64,000 nt of DNA from Haloarcula litorea (GCF_029338195.1 NZ_CP119780.1:124001-188000); one strand, 5' to 3'; counted from the stretch's first letter, positions 26,341 through 35,094 are shown. Numbers and translations: made by a program. The notes: generated by a model not told the origin, from the letters alone.

Positions 26341-27684
26341 CTATCGGAGCCACGTCGGCGGAGCGACGGTGGTGCTGCCAACGTCCGCGACTCGCAGCGT
26401 GACCACGACACGTCGACCGGTGTCGGGGTCACGGTAGGATCGCCGGACCAGCGTGACGGCACCCGTCTCGGTGACCAGGACGGTGCCACGGAGCTCCTCG
26501 ACACCGACCCACGAGTCGCCGTCGACGTGGAGCCAGGTGCTCGTGATGCCGCTCTCCGTCGTCTGATTCGTGATCCGAGACGCCTCGACGGAGAGGTACC
26601 ACCGGTGGAACTGCTCGATACGGTCGACGTACGGGCTGTCGTTTTCGAGCCGCTCCCGCTGGAGCCCGGCGGACGTCCGGACGACGCGGGTAGAGCCGTT
26701 CGCGTACACGTCGTCCCGGACGAGTCCCGGCACGTCGCCCGCGACGTCGCCGAGGTCGGTCCGACTGGCACGGTACCTCGTGTCGTTGGCCACCCGCACC
26801 GTCTGTATGCTCGTGCCGACTGTCCGGCCGTTCTCGAACTCCCGGTAGACGAGGGTCGCGCGGAACGACTGCGGGCCGACCTGCGCCTCGTGGGCGTTCG
26901 CCAGTCGCATCGCATCGGTGATCCCGTCCGGGCCGACACCGGGCGGCAGCGTGGCCGGCTGGCCCGGCCGTTCGCCGTGGGCCGTGTCCGCGGGCGTCGG
27001 CGTCGCGACGGTCTCGACCGGCGTCAGTTCGGCCGTCCCCGGCTCCGCTCCGAGTCCCGTTCCTCCGGTGGGAGCGCCCGGCGGTGCTCCCCAGACGGTC
27101 AGTGCGGCGACAGCGACCACGAGCGCAGCGACCACGATCGCACCGGCCCGGAGCCGGCGCGGTGTCACGGCGGCGTCGACGGCCCGGAACAGCCGCTCGT
27201 CCGGGCGCGCCGACCGCCGGGTCGAGCCGCTGCCCGTCCGCTCCGTGGTCTGTGCCCCCCGGTGTGCCGTCGGTTGCCGACCGTCTCGGGGCTGTGGCTC
27301 GGCGGGCGGCTCCCGTCCGTCCTCGTCGGTGCCCTCTGCCACGACCGCCTCACCGAACCGCTCTGTCAGGAGTTCGGTCGCCGTCTCGTCCCCGACGGCG
27401 TACCGGAGCCAGGTCCAGAGCCGGTCCAGGTCGACTGTCTCGGCGTCGTCCGGCGGCCGCCTGCGACCGGCGGTCACGAGGGTGTCGGCCGCCTCGGCCG
27501 CGGGCGTTCCCGCGACCGCGACCCGCTCCGCTCCGTCGCCGGTCGAGCGCGTGAACGCCGGCCCGTCGACCCGTCGGACCTGCTGACCGCGTGCCGCGCA
27601 GACGGCCGCGACGAAGTCGGCGAGCGTCTCGTCGTCGGCGTCGGCACACACCTCCGCGAGACGCTCCCGTCCGCCCGGTGGCAT
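26341..27684 (-). CDS. Membrane-anchored protein with possible lipid-binding outer domain
   Basis: From ATG 27684 (MPPGGRERLAEV) the protein has 447 residues. The N-terminal half (~1-140) is acidic and cytoplasmic, with WTWLRYAVGDETATELLTER. A hydrophobic anchor lies at ~180-205 (AGAIVVAALVVAVAALTVWG). The outer half (~230-447) is beta-rich with repeated SIQTVRVAN, VYANGSTRVV and TVLVTETGAV strands, resembling LolA-like haloarchaeal domains. No enzyme motif seen. Its first six codons and upstream region are duplicated at 35372-35472. Family uncertain. Confidence 0.5.
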   Translation of the reverse strand: MPPGGRERLAEVCADADDETLADFVAAVCAARGQQVRRVDGPAFTRSTGDGAERVAVAGTPAAEAADTLVTAGRRRPPDDAETVDLDRLWTWLRYAVGDETATELLTERFGEAVVAEGTDEDGREPPAEPQPRDGRQPTAHRGAQTTERTGSGSTRRSARPDERLFRAVDAAVTPRRLRAGAIVVAALVVAVAALTVWGAPPGAPTGGTGLGAEPGTAELTPVETVATPTPADTAHGERPGQPATLPPGVGPDGITDAMRLANAHEAQVGPQSFRATLVYREFENGRTVGTSIQTVRVANDTRYRASRTDLGDVAGDVPGLVRDDVYANGSTRVVRTSAGLQRERLENDSPYVDRIEQFHRWYLSVEASRITNQTTESGITSTWLHVDGDSWVGVEELRGTVLVTETGAVTLVRRSYRDPDTGRRVVVTLRVADVGSTTVAPPTWLR

Positions 27685-27767
27685 AGCCACAGCCAAGCGC
27701 GCCAGCCTCAATACTGTTCGGTCGCTCTCTCGGCGTCTGCCACACCCGCACTCGATCCGTCGTCCCC
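27667..27767. repeat. Duplicated 101-bp segment, copy 1 (5' end of the 26341 gene)
   Basis: This segment covers the first six codons and upstream bases of the minus-strand gene ending at 26341. It matches 35372-35472 without gaps and with about seven differences. The shared part includes GGTGGCATAGCCACAGCC and TCAATACTGTTCGGTCGCTC. It therefore carries a likely promoter and start codon. Confidence 0.7.
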
Positions 27768-27842
27768 TCCACGCTCCTCGCCCGAGCTACTGTCCCACGG
27801 GAGCCGTTGTCCCCTGCCGATACTGTAGCCTCGTTGAGGGTG

Positions 27843-28230
27843 TATGAACTTCGAGGAGTTCACCGGCCAAGTCAGCACCGTCTCGCACGCCCGGGTACCG
27901 GCGAAGCGGTCCGGGCGATCAGAGCGACCCTGATGAGGCTCGGTCGACGATCCCGGAGTACCCGGCGCGATCGACGAAACCGCGGTGCAGATCGGCACCG
28001 AGCAGCACTGGCTATACGCCGCGATCGGTGTCGAGACGAAGCTGCTGCTTGGTGCGGTCGTTTCCGAGCGCCGTGGGACGGATCCAGCTACCGCGTTTCT
28101 CGTCGACGGGAATAGGCTATCTGACCGCGCTCGCACGGTGTGATCTCCGCGGTCACCTCGACTACGTCGAGCGAAATCTGGTCGAAAAGTGGTTCCAGAC
28201 GCTCACCGTGGGGATCGTTAAGGAGCCAGG
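27843..28230 (+). pseudogene. Degenerate IS6-type DDE transposase remnant
   Basis: Pieces of one transposase appear in changing frames: AVRAIRATLMRL near 27915; DETAVQIGTEQHWLYAAIGV and ERRGTDPATAFL at 27970-28100; then VDGIGYLTALARCDL and HLDYVERNLVEKWFQTLT at 28106-28210. The order and wording follow the haloarchaeal IS6-like DDE transposases, but internal deletions and several frameshifts are needed. The first DDE Asp (in DETAV) remains. No terminal inverted repeats are clear. Inactive. Confidence 0.7.
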
Positions 28231-28248
28231 AGCCAAGCAGGTGCTGCC

Positions 28249-28330
28249 GCTGTGTGTACGTTCTGTATCGGTCACGCCAGTACTGACGGGGGTTGGGGAG
28301 CTACTGATGGTATCGCTGCGTACAGAGCGC
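28249..28330 (+). repeat. Intergenic repeat, family member 5
   Basis: The left block is TTCTGTATCGGTCACGCC followed by AGTACTGACGGG. The right block is ATCGCTGCGTACAGAGCGCG. It aligns with 15151-15230 and 14251-14331 over about 80 bases and follows the transposase remnant. Confidence 0.55.
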
Positions 28331-28490
28331 GGGCCAGCCACCGGCGATTGGTCCGATCGAGGTCGGGACGGTCGGGAACATCACAGCGCTTCCGATGAGT
28401 GTCTCTGCGAGGGTTCTCGGTACGGACTGTGGCTATCGCTCCGATAGCCGTACTTAGAATGGTGAGCTGGGAGTGAATGGCAGTTTCTCG

Positions 28491-28511
28491 TGGCTTCACT
28501 GATTGAAGCCA
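28491..28511. repeat. 8-5-8 hairpin repeat, copy 1
   Basis: TGGCTTCA, five bases, TGAAGCCA: a perfect 8-bp stem followed by GACAG. The same hairpin with another loop is at 29531-29551. The two copies flank the HTH/DUF7521 pair and resemble palindromic ends of IS200/IS605-derived small elements. Confidence 0.55.
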
Positions 28512-28570
28512 GACAGAACGTTTGGTACGGCACAACACATATTGACGCGACAGGAGATGGATAAGATATC

Positions 28571-28912
28571 GTGTCCGACGTGCGAGACCCCGACGCACTC
28601 GCAGATTTGCTCGGCGACGAGTGTGCCCGCACGATTCTCGTCGAAGCGAAGAAGGAGCCTTGCTCTGCGGCGGAGCTCAGCGAGTATGCGGAGGTCTCGG
28701 AGCCGACAGTCTACCGGCGTCTTGAGCGGCTTCGCGAGTACGACCTCGTCGCCGAAGATATTCAGCCAGTCACTGATGGGAAGAACTACAAGGTCTATCG
28801 GACGGAGCTTGACGGCATCGAACTCGATCTCGACGAGGATGGCTTCGAGATCACGGTCTCGCGACGGGAACGGATGGTCGACCGCTTCACGCAGTTCGTA
28901 GAAGGTACCTGA
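28571..28912 (+). CDS. ArsR-like winged-helix regulator paired with DUF7521
   Basis: From GTG 28571 the protein has 113 residues. The winged helix covers ~8-75: DALADLLGDECARTILVEAK, AAELSEYAEVSEPTVYRRLE, with a short wing VTDGKNYKVY. The C-terminal part (~78-113) is an amphipathic helix after ELDLDEDGFEI. It ends one base before the DUF7521 gene, a standard haloarchaeal pairing in which the membrane protein probably modulates the regulator (inference). The target promoter is unknown. Confidence 0.8.
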   Translation: MSDVRDPDALADLLGDECARTILVEAKKEPCSAAELSEYAEVSEPTVYRRLERLREYDLVAEDIQPVTDGKNYKVYRTELDGIELDLDEDGFEITVSRRERMVDRFTQFVEGT

Positions 28913-28913
28913 T

Positions 28914-29228
28914 ATGTTCGACATACTGGTCCAGATCGATCTCGAAACGCTACGAACAGTCCGTCAAGTGAGCGAGGTAATCCCAGTGATTCTCGGGCTG
29001 GCAATCAGTTACCTCGCGTACACAGCGTACCGGCAGAATCGGAGCCGTCCGATGTTGTACATCGCGGTCGGGTTCATATTAGTGTTGTTCGTGCAAGCTC
29101 CGCTGGCCCTGATACTGATCTATCTGCTGGAACTTCCCACTCCGGTGCTCAACACCATTCTTCAACTCCCGGAATTCGCCGGCTTAGGGCTGATTCTATA
29201 CGGGCTGTGGGTGCCTCGTCGAGACTGA
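28914..29228 (+). CDS. DUF7521 family membrane protein
   Basis: The 104-residue protein has three hydrophobic segments at ~20-42, ~50-72 and ~80-100. It includes LGLAISYLAYTAYRQNRSRP and AVGFILVLFVQAPLALILIY. This is the layout of the DUF7521 proteins that follow winged-helix genes in haloarchaea. ATG lies one base after the regulator stop, so translation is coupled. It is followed by an IS200/IS605-type end. Confidence 0.75.
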   Translation: MFDILVQIDLETLRTVRQVSEVIPVILGLAISYLAYTAYRQNRSRPMLYIAVGFILVLFVQAPLALILIYLLELPTPVLNTILQLPEFAGLGLILYGLWVPRRD

Positions 29229-29235
29229 GGGTGAT

Positions 29236-29265
29236 ATCCTCCCCGCCCTGAAGGCGAGGATTTCT
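29236..29265 (-). mobile_element. Right-end remnant of an IS200/IS605-type element
   Basis: The minus strand reads AAATCCTCGCCTTCAGGGCG followed by GGGAGGAT, with an imperfect CGCC..GGCG hairpin. Only the end is left, so the element is dead, or a transposase-less derivative bounded by a second site that I cannot see. Confidence 0.5.
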
Positions 29266-29530
29266 CCTTGACTCTCCGAAAAAAGCGAGTGGGACAGTTT
29301 CCGACTTCGGAACTCGCCCCGAACTTAACACTTCATCGGGGTGGTAGACTATCGCTTTCCTCGTACCGGTAGCTCTCGTTTCTGGACAGTGAACCCCGAA
29401 ACGGTCGGTGGCCGCGACGGGCCGTGACGGTCTCGTCCGTGCACTACCCACTGTCGCCCTAACTCTCATCGCCGTGAGGAACGCCGCCGATTGGTGGTAC
29501 GATGCCACGACCAGCCCCGAATGTAGCGGT

Positions 29531-29551
29531 TGGCTTCAGCAAGTGAAGCCA
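29531..29551. repeat. 8-5-8 hairpin repeat, copy 2
   Basis: TGGCTTCA, five bases, TGAAGCCA, then GGCACG. Stem identical to 28491-28511; the loop differs. It sits 43 bases before the CPBP gene start. Confidence 0.55.
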
Positions 29552-29594
29552 GGCACGTCCGGACTTACTTCTGCCCCTCCAAGCAACTACCGCA

Positions 29595-30512
29595 ATGAAC
29601 GGACGCAGACCGACTCTGGCACGACTCGCGAACGATTACCCGGTCGCCCTGTTCGCCCCGTTAGCGTTGGTACTCTCCTGGGGCGTTTGGGTCGGCGTCT
29701 TCTCGGCAACGCCGGCGTGGTCGCCAGCGTGGCTCCTCGGCGCTGGCGTCGGGGCTTGGGGGCCTGGGATTGCAGGTGTCGTCGTTCTTCGCCTCCGTGG
29801 CGACTCCGTGCGATCGTGGCTCTCGGACGGCTTCAGAACACACAGCGTGATCCGGTCGATGGCCCTCGCGATCGGTGTCCCTGCCGTTATCACCGTCGGT
29901 GTCGCCGCGGCTGTCTTCGCTTTCGTGGGCGTCCCCAACCGAGTGTCCCTCGGCCAACTGGCGCCACAGCTCGTGGCGAGCTTCGTGATGACGACACTCT
30001 GGACGGGGGGGAACGAAGAGTTTGGCTGGCGGGGATTTGCACTCCCACATCTCCAAGAGCAGTACAGCGCACTCGTTTCGGGCCTGCTCGTCGGCGGCCT
30101 CTGGACGGTGTGGCACGCACCACTGTTCGTCTACGGTCTCTACACTATGCCCCCAGCAGTGTATGCGGTGAGCGTCTTGGCGCTCTCAGTCGCTCTCACG
30201 TGGTACTACAATACCACCGATGGGTGGATTCTCGGTGCGATACTGTTTCACGGCAGTGTCAACACGTTCCTGAACCTCCCACCGCGTGTCGTCGGCGGTG
30301 AGGAAGCCCTCAGTTCCCTCCCGATCCCGTACTTCGGGGTAGTCGCGGTCGTTATGAGCGGTTTTGGCGGCATCCTGCTACTACGCTATGGGAGCGAGAC
30401 GCTGACCGATGGCGACATCGTGGGCCGCACGTGGACTGACCGCGGGTCGGCATCCCACTCGGATTCAACCGGTGAGAGTGAACGTGGTCGGTCGCACGCG
30501 GCTGAGGGGTGA
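29595..30512 (+). CDS. CPBP family intramembrane metalloprotease, second copy
   Basis: The 305-residue protein has about eight spans and all three CPBP motifs: EEFGWRGFALPHLQEQYSAL (EExxxR), a His in WHAPLFVYG, and FHGSVNTFLN. The motif glutamates are intact, unlike the E-D form at 18353. A long acidic C-terminal tail (~270-305) follows. Substrates are unknown. It begins 43 bases after a hairpin repeat and shows no operon partner. ATG 29595. Confidence 0.8.
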   Translation: MNGRRPTLARLANDYPVALFAPLALVLSWGVWVGVFSATPAWSPAWLLGAGVGAWGPGIAGVVVLRLRGDSVRSWLSDGFRTHSVIRSMALAIGVPAVITVGVAAAVFAFVGVPNRVSLGQLAPQLVASFVMTTLWTGGNEEFGWRGFALPHLQEQYSALVSGLLVGGLWTVWHAPLFVYGLYTMPPAVYAVSVLALSVALTWYYNTTDGWILGAILFHGSVNTFLNLPPRVVGGEEALSSLPIPYFGVVAVVMSGFGGILLLRYGSETLTDGDIVGRTWTDRGSASHSDSTGESERGRSHAAEG

Positions 30513-30734
30513 CGGTACAGAGACATATATTGCACCGATCAGCGTGTCATAGAATGGTTCTCGTCTTCTTCGAAGGGGCCGATACAGGTGACAGATCTAT
30601 CGCTACGTGCAGGGCGCATAGTCAGCATAATCCAGTAGCAATCAGCGAAGGGGGGTGACCGATCAGCATAAGAGGTCCACAGAGCAGACGACCCCTCCCG
30701 AAGTGTTTTACTGCGCTCTCGTCTAAGGGAGGGT

Positions 30735-31016
30735 ATGGCTCAGGCCGACACTGGCGATTCAGACTCACCACGGCGTGAAATTCGTCTGGTACAAGAGGAC
30801 GATGGCCGGTGGTCCGCCATCGACGAAGGGGTTGGTGTGGCGAGTCACGGAGAAACACGGTCTGAAGCCCTCGTAAACTTAGACGAGGCCGTTGCGCTGC
30901 ACACTGGAGAAATCGGTGACCCGGTCACGGACGCCGATTTGCGTGATTTAGGGCTCGATCCCGAGGAGATCTCCGACGAGCCACAGGAACCCGAAGCACC
31001 CTGGTTTTCCGAGTAA
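30735..31016 (+). CDS. hicB: HicB-type antitoxin
   Basis: The 93-residue protein contains IRLVQEDDGRWSAIDEGVGV followed by ASHGETRSEALVNLDEAVAL, the partial RNase-H-like HicB fold with its G-x-T-x-x-E-A-L helix. The acidic tail (DLGLDPEEISDEPQEPE) is typical of haloarchaeal HicB. It is two bases before the HicA gene, so it forms a type II toxin-antitoxin pair. HicB binds and blocks HicA and usually represses the operon. ATG 30735 follows AAGGGAGGGT, a strong ribosome-binding-like site. Confidence 0.85.
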   Translation: MAQADTGDSDSPRREIRLVQEDDGRWSAIDEGVGVASHGETRSEALVNLDEAVALHTGEIGDPVTDADLRDLGLDPEEISDEPQEPEAPWFSE

Positions 31017-31018
31017 CT

Positions 31019-31261
31019 GTGCCAGCGCCGTATTCGTCCCGAGAGCTCGTCGCCGCACCGACCGAGATGGGGTATCAGCCCGTCGACCGCGCCGGAAGCC
31101 ATCTGAAGCTTCGCTACGTTCACCCAGAGACAGGCGAGATCCGGAACGTCACGATCCCACTGGGGAAAGAAGTCAGCGGCGATACACTCCGGAACATCGC
31201 GGACCAGTGCGGTGCGAACGACTTTCAGTCGTGGTGTGCCTGGATTGACGAGCTCCTCTAA
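31019..31261 (+). CDS. hicA: HicA-type mRNA interferase toxin
   Basis: From GTG 31019 the protein has 80 residues: SSRELVAAPTEMGYQPVDRA, then GSHLKLRYVHP with the catalytic His of the HicA fold (double-stranded RNA-binding-like), and VTIPLGKEVSGDTLRNIADQ. HicA cleaves mRNA when HicB is degraded. The GTG start two bases after the HicB stop lowers toxin translation and suits the antitoxin-first order. Confidence 0.85.
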   Translation: MPAPYSSRELVAAPTEMGYQPVDRAGSHLKLRYVHPETGEIRNVTIPLGKEVSGDTLRNIADQCGANDFQSWCAWIDELL

Positions 31262-31457
31262 TCGGTCTCGCCGAACTCGATCCGACGTGCGTGCTCACTA
31301 CGCACGCGTACTGAGTGGGATATTTCGGTAGGGTCACCGGTGAAATCAGTTCTCCGTGAATGATTCTATGACACGCTGAACGGTAGGCGAGTGGCGGAAG
31401 CATCGCCGATCGCTGAACGAAACATAAATTCGAAGCGGGTCTGCTGCGCCCTCTCAG

Positions 31458-32819
31458 TCACGATTTGTGGACGCGCATCCGGACATCCTCGGACGGCTGC
31501 AACGTCAGTTCCATGTTTATCTCGGGCTGGGGCGAACTCAACAACTCGAAGTCCACACGACGGGCCACAATCGGAACGATATGTTTCAGTTCCATCATCG
31601 CGAAGTGCATGCCGATACACTGGTGGGGCCCACCGCCAAACGGGAAGTACGCAAAGTCCGGCCGCTCGTCGCTTTGCTCCGCAGTAAAGCGCTCAGGCCG
31701 GAATTGGTCGGGAGCGTCGAACCATCGGTCATCGGTATGGACGGTGAACTGTGGCAGGAGGACTTTCGTCCCCTCCGGGATACGGTAGCCACCAAGCGCT
31801 GTGTCCTCGGTGGCTTCGCGGAACAGCATTCCGGCGGGCGGATACAGCCGCATCGCCTCTTTGGCGACGCGCTCCGTCACCGAGAGGGCAGCAAGATCGT
31901 CGGCCGTCGGTGGACCGTCGAGCACGGTCGTCACCTCGGTCTCTAGTCGATCCTGCTCCGCCGGATTGGTTGCCAGTAGGAGCCACGTGAACGTCAGCGC
32001 CATCGCGGTCGTCTCGTGCCCCGCGATGAGGAACGTGATCAGGTGATCGTGGATCTCCTCGTCGCTCATAGAGTAGTCGTGGTCGTCCTCCTTTTCGAGC
32101 ATCATCGTCAGGAGGTCGTCGTACTGGTCTGGATTCGCCCGTCGCTCTTCGATGAGTGTGTCCACGGTCGCATCGAAGGCATCCATCGCCCGCTTGTAGC
32201 GGCGGTTCCTGTGGGTCGGTACCCACGACGGCAGCAGCATTTCGACGGCACCGGCACCACTCATGTCGGCCATCGCCTGGAGTTCGTCGGCGGCCTCGGT
32301 AATCACCTCCCGTCGCTCTCCGAGGTCGAAATCGAACAGCGAGTTCGTCAGAATCGAGAGCGTCAGCCGGGAGAACTCCTCGTTGACGACGATTTCCTCG
32401 CCGTCGTCCCACTCGTCGACCAGCCGTTCCGTGGCGGCAACCATCGCCGAACTGAACCCCTCCAATCGGTCCAAGCCGAACATCGGCTGGAGGAAGTGTC
32501 GCTGCTGTTTCCACTCCTCGCCCCGGGTGAACGTGAGTCCCCGCGGTGCGATCTCATAGTCGAGAAATTCTTTCAGCTCATCGAAGTTCCACCGCTCGTA
32601 GGTGCCCTGCCCCAGCAACACGTCACCGATGTAATCGGGGTGGAAGACAGCGACAGCGTCGATACGCGGGAACTCACAGTGGACGACATCGCCGTACTCC
32701 GCCAGCTCGTCGAAAAATCCCATAGGCTGCCTGATGTACTGATGTGTATTTCCCAGCACTGGGAGGCCATCCGGACCGGGTGGGAGTTCTCGATCGTCAC
32801 TCCCCGAAGATGAACCCAT
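31458..32819 (-). CDS. Cytochrome P450 (CYP174-like class of haloarchaea)
   Basis: From ATG 32819 the protein has 453 residues; the longer frame to 32852 adds only a weak lead. P450 marks: I-helix AGHETT near residue 255, K-helix EAMR, FRPERF, and the heme-binding FPFGGGPHQCIGMHFAM with Cys401. The fold is soluble without an N-terminal membrane anchor. It oxygenates an unknown organic substrate (fatty acid or isoprenoid are guesses). No ferredoxin or reductase gene is adjacent. The subfamily name is a guess from general similarity only. Confidence 0.85.
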   Translation of the reverse strand: MGSSSGSDDRELPPGPDGLPVLGNTHQYIRQPMGFFDELAEYGDVVHCEFPRIDAVAVFHPDYIGDVLLGQGTYERWNFDELKEFLDYEIAPRGLTFTRGEEWKQQRHFLQPMFGLDRLEGFSSAMVAATERLVDEWDDGEEIVVNEEFSRLTLSILTNSLFDFDLGERREVITEAADELQAMADMSGAGAVEMLLPSWVPTHRNRRYKRAMDAFDATVDTLIEERRANPDQYDDLLTMMLEKEDDHDYSMSDEEIHDHLITFLIAGHETTAMALTFTWLLLATNPAEQDRLETEVTTVLDGPPTADDLAALSVTERVAKEAMRLYPPAGMLFREATEDTALGGYRIPEGTKVLLPQFTVHTDDRWFDAPDQFRPERFTAEQSDERPDFAYFPFGGGPHQCIGMHFAMMELKHIVPIVARRVDFELLSSPQPEINMELTLQPSEDVRMRVHKS

Positions 32820-32885
32820 GGTACCACCACCCACGTGGTTATGAATGAGCAATATTAGGGATTTTCACTCTGAGGAGTCTGTCCT

Positions 32886-33166
32886 CTACGACCGGAACCC
32901 GTAGACGGCACGCCGGAGACCGGCCACCTCGAACGTACGGTCGCAATCTGGACAAGCCCGCTGCTCGTGTCTCTTCGATCAGGTGATCGTGGGGGCGACG
33001 AACCCGTATTCGCGGAGTCCGACCCGGCCCACAGTTCGACCGAGCGAAAAATGCTACCGGTGATTGCGAGGTAGACGGCATCGGGCGTAGCAGCGAAGAT
33101 CGTCTTGGTGGCGCTATCCGTCCCCTCCTCGCTATATCCGTCGGCGCTACAGAGTATGCTATGCAA
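32886..33166 (-). pseudogene. Frameshifted small gene with C-terminal zinc ribbon
   Basis: From ATG 33166 the frame reads SATKTIFAATPDAVYLAITG, then SIFRSVELWAGSDSANTG. Near 33000 the coding sense moves to another frame, which also holds a TGA. It ends HEQRACPDCDRTFEVAGLRR, then AVYGFRS and stop at 32886-32888. The CxxC piece suggests a zinc ribbon. One indel and one stop make it non-functional. Not recognised further. Confidence 0.5.
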
Positions 33167-33181
33167 GCGCCGGACAGTTCG

Positions 33182-33856
33182 TCACAACGACGACGTAAAT
33201 GCCGTGAGTCCGGCCCTGACGAGTTTCGCCTCACCTTTCTGGAGGTGATCACTCGCCGTGTTCGGCGCACAGTCTAACTCCGCCGCGATATCGGTATGGG
33301 TCGCCTCACGCGGCGTATCGTAGTATCCCAACTCGACGGCAACTTCGAGCGCCTCCCGTTGTCGGTCGCTCAGCGTCGTCGCCGGATTCACGTCGGCACT
33401 CGGAAACTGTTGAATCGCATCGATCTGGACGGAAACGCTCTCTGGAAGGCCATCAAGCGTCGCTTGCAGCGTCGCGGGGTCCCCGACGATGTGGCCGTGA
33501 ATACGCCCATCTCGGTAGACGAGTGGTCGCCGAACCACCAGTCCAGTGCGGTCGATCGCGGTTGCGGACCCGCCGAATATCGGGAGCTCCGCGTCACGGA
33601 GTTCGATGAGTGCGTACGATACCCGAGCGTCGGCAGCCGAGAGTTCGACCGATTCGACTCCAGCCGTCTCTCGTGCCAATTCAGCGAACCGGCTACCATC
33701 GCCGGCGATTCCGTAGATATGGGTCGACAGCTCCGAATCGCCACGGTTCCAATCGATGGCCCGTGCTTCGTCGTGAGCCTCTGCCTCCAGCAGGTACCGC
33801 AGGAACGAGGGGGCGCGGTCGACATCTGGACGGACGGTGATCCGGATGTGCTTCAT
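33182..33856 (-). CDS. Bat-type HTH transcription regulator
   Basis: From ATG 33856 the protein has 224 residues. Residues ~1-155 form the haloarchaeal sensor-like N-domain (two repeats of KHIRITVRPD-type strands). The HTH at ~170-222 is the bacterio-opsin-activator type: LSDRQREALEVAVELGYYDT, PREATHTDIAAELDCAPNTA, SDHLQKGEAKLV. It probably regulates the divergently placed quinone reductase gene or itself. The upstream ORF codons to 33904 are poor. Confidence 0.8.
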   Translation of the reverse strand: MKHIRITVRPDVDRAPSFLRYLLEAEAHDEARAIDWNRGDSELSTHIYGIAGDGSRFAELARETAGVESVELSAADARVSYALIELRDAELPIFGGSATAIDRTGLVVRRPLVYRDGRIHGHIVGDPATLQATLDGLPESVSVQIDAIQQFPSADVNPATTLSDRQREALEVAVELGYYDTPREATHTDIAAELDCAPNTASDHLQKGEAKLVRAGLTAFTSSL

Positions 33857-34134
33857 AGCTGTTGACGATGGTCTGTATGACGCTTCGCTACGGCTAAAGT
33901 TCACCCCCTCTACTGGGCGGTTCCGTAGACGTGACCCCTCTGTTCACCGCCCGGAGCTATCCGCTGCTGTCCATCTCTCATAAACCCCTGGGGTATCATC
34001 CACAGAACCGCTACTGGGGTCGCCTCGCATACGTTCGATGTGATGGCGATGAACCCAACCGCGAACGACATACGATGGCGCACCGGACTGGCGACTACTA
34101 TCGCGGCAACCCACCAGTCTGAGGTGACTGCTGT

Positions 34135-35094
34135 ATGAGGGCCGTTCGCTACCACGACTACGGCAGCGCAGACGTGCTCCAGGTCGACGAGGTCGACCGG
34201 CCGACGCCCGACCGCGACGAAGTCCTGGTCGAAATGCGGGCGGCCAGTGTCAATCGCGTCGACGTGATGTTCCGGTCCGGCCAGTACGGCGACCTTCCGC
34301 TCCCGTCGATTCCTGGCGGTGACGGTGCCGGGGTCGTTGCGGCGGTCGGCGAGGCCGTCGAGGCGTTCGAACCCGGTGACCGCGTCTTCGCGTCCGGTAT
34401 GGATCGTGCCGAGGGCGGCACCTTCGCCGAGTACGCCGCAATTCCGGCAGAGAAACTGGCGCGTCTGCCAGACGATGTGTCGTGGACGGCGGGCGGTGCT
34501 ATCGGTAACGTCGGGGCTACTGCTTGGACGGCACTGGAGGAACTGGTCGGCATCCAGGCCGGTGACCGCGTCCTCATCCACGGCGGCTCCGGCGGTGTCG
34601 GCCACGCCGCAGTCCAGATTGCCGCACACAGCGGGGCCGAGGTTATCACCACGGCTGGGTCGGAGGAGGCTCGGGCCCGGCTCCAGGAACTCGGCGCGAC
34701 TGTGGCGTTCGATTACGAGAGTGACTCGCTCGCTGAGGACATCCTCGCCGTGACCGACGGTGCCGGTGTCGAAACGGTCCTTGACCATCGGCTTGGGGAG
34801 TATCTCGACCTCGATCTGTCGGTCGTCACCAGAGACGGGACGATCGTCAGCACGATGGGCCATATTCCAGAGACGAACGGCCGTCCCTTCTACAATACGG
34901 AAGTGACCATTCAGCCGCTGAAGATGGATAACCATCCGACTCGACGGCCGGTGCTGGAACGACTCGCCCGTCTGATGAACCAGGACGTCTTGACGCCTAT
35001 TGTCGCCGACACGTACGCGTTCGACGATGCTGCTCGGGCTCACCAAGACATACTTGCCGGCGGTTACGTCGGGAAACTCGTCGTAACCCCGTGA
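34135..35094 (+). CDS. qor: NAD(P)H:quinone reductase / zinc-less alcohol dehydrogenase family
   Basis: The 319-residue protein has a GroES-like N-domain (~25-115: DEVLVEMRAASVNRVDVMFR, GGDGAGVVAAVGEAV) and a Rossmann domain with GDRVLIHGGSGGVGHAAVQI (~145). It has no zinc-ligand Cys/His set, so it is the quinone-oxidoreductase (MDR) type using NADPH. It reduces quinones or enones; the physiological substrate is unknown. The Bat regulator lies divergent upstream, so their ~280-bp gap may hold shared promoters. ATG 34135. Confidence 0.85.
   Translation: MRAVRYHDYGSADVLQVDEVDRPTPDRDEVLVEMRAASVNRVDVMFRSGQYGDLPLPSIPGGDGAGVVAAVGEAVEAFEPGDRVFASGMDRAEGGTFAEYAAIPAEKLARLPDDVSWTAGGAIGNVGATAWTALEELVGIQAGDRVLIHGGSGGVGHAAVQIAAHSGAEVITTAGSEEARARLQELGATVAFDYESDSLAEDILAVTDGAGVETVLDHRLGEYLDLDLSVVTRDGTIVSTMGHIPETNGRPFYNTEVTIQPLKMDNHPTRRPVLERLARLMNQDVLTPIVADTYAFDDAARAHQDILAGGYVGKLVVTP

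Larger units (their letters stand above)
29229..29594. other. 366-bp stretch with an IS200/IS605-type end and a hairpin
   Basis: Bases 29232-29268 read ATCCTCCCCGCCCTGAAGGCGAGGAT, the inverse complement of the well-known right end of haloarchaeal IS200/IS605 (TnpB) elements (AATCCTCGCC..GGGGAGGAT). No TnpB reading frame survives around it. The rest holds no credible gene; the hairpin at 29531 lies near the end. Confidence 0.5.

Noticed and set aside
26284-27828. 514-codon plus-strand frame
   Set aside because: Antisense to the membrane-anchored protein at 26341-27684, and Arg/Pro-rich without domains.
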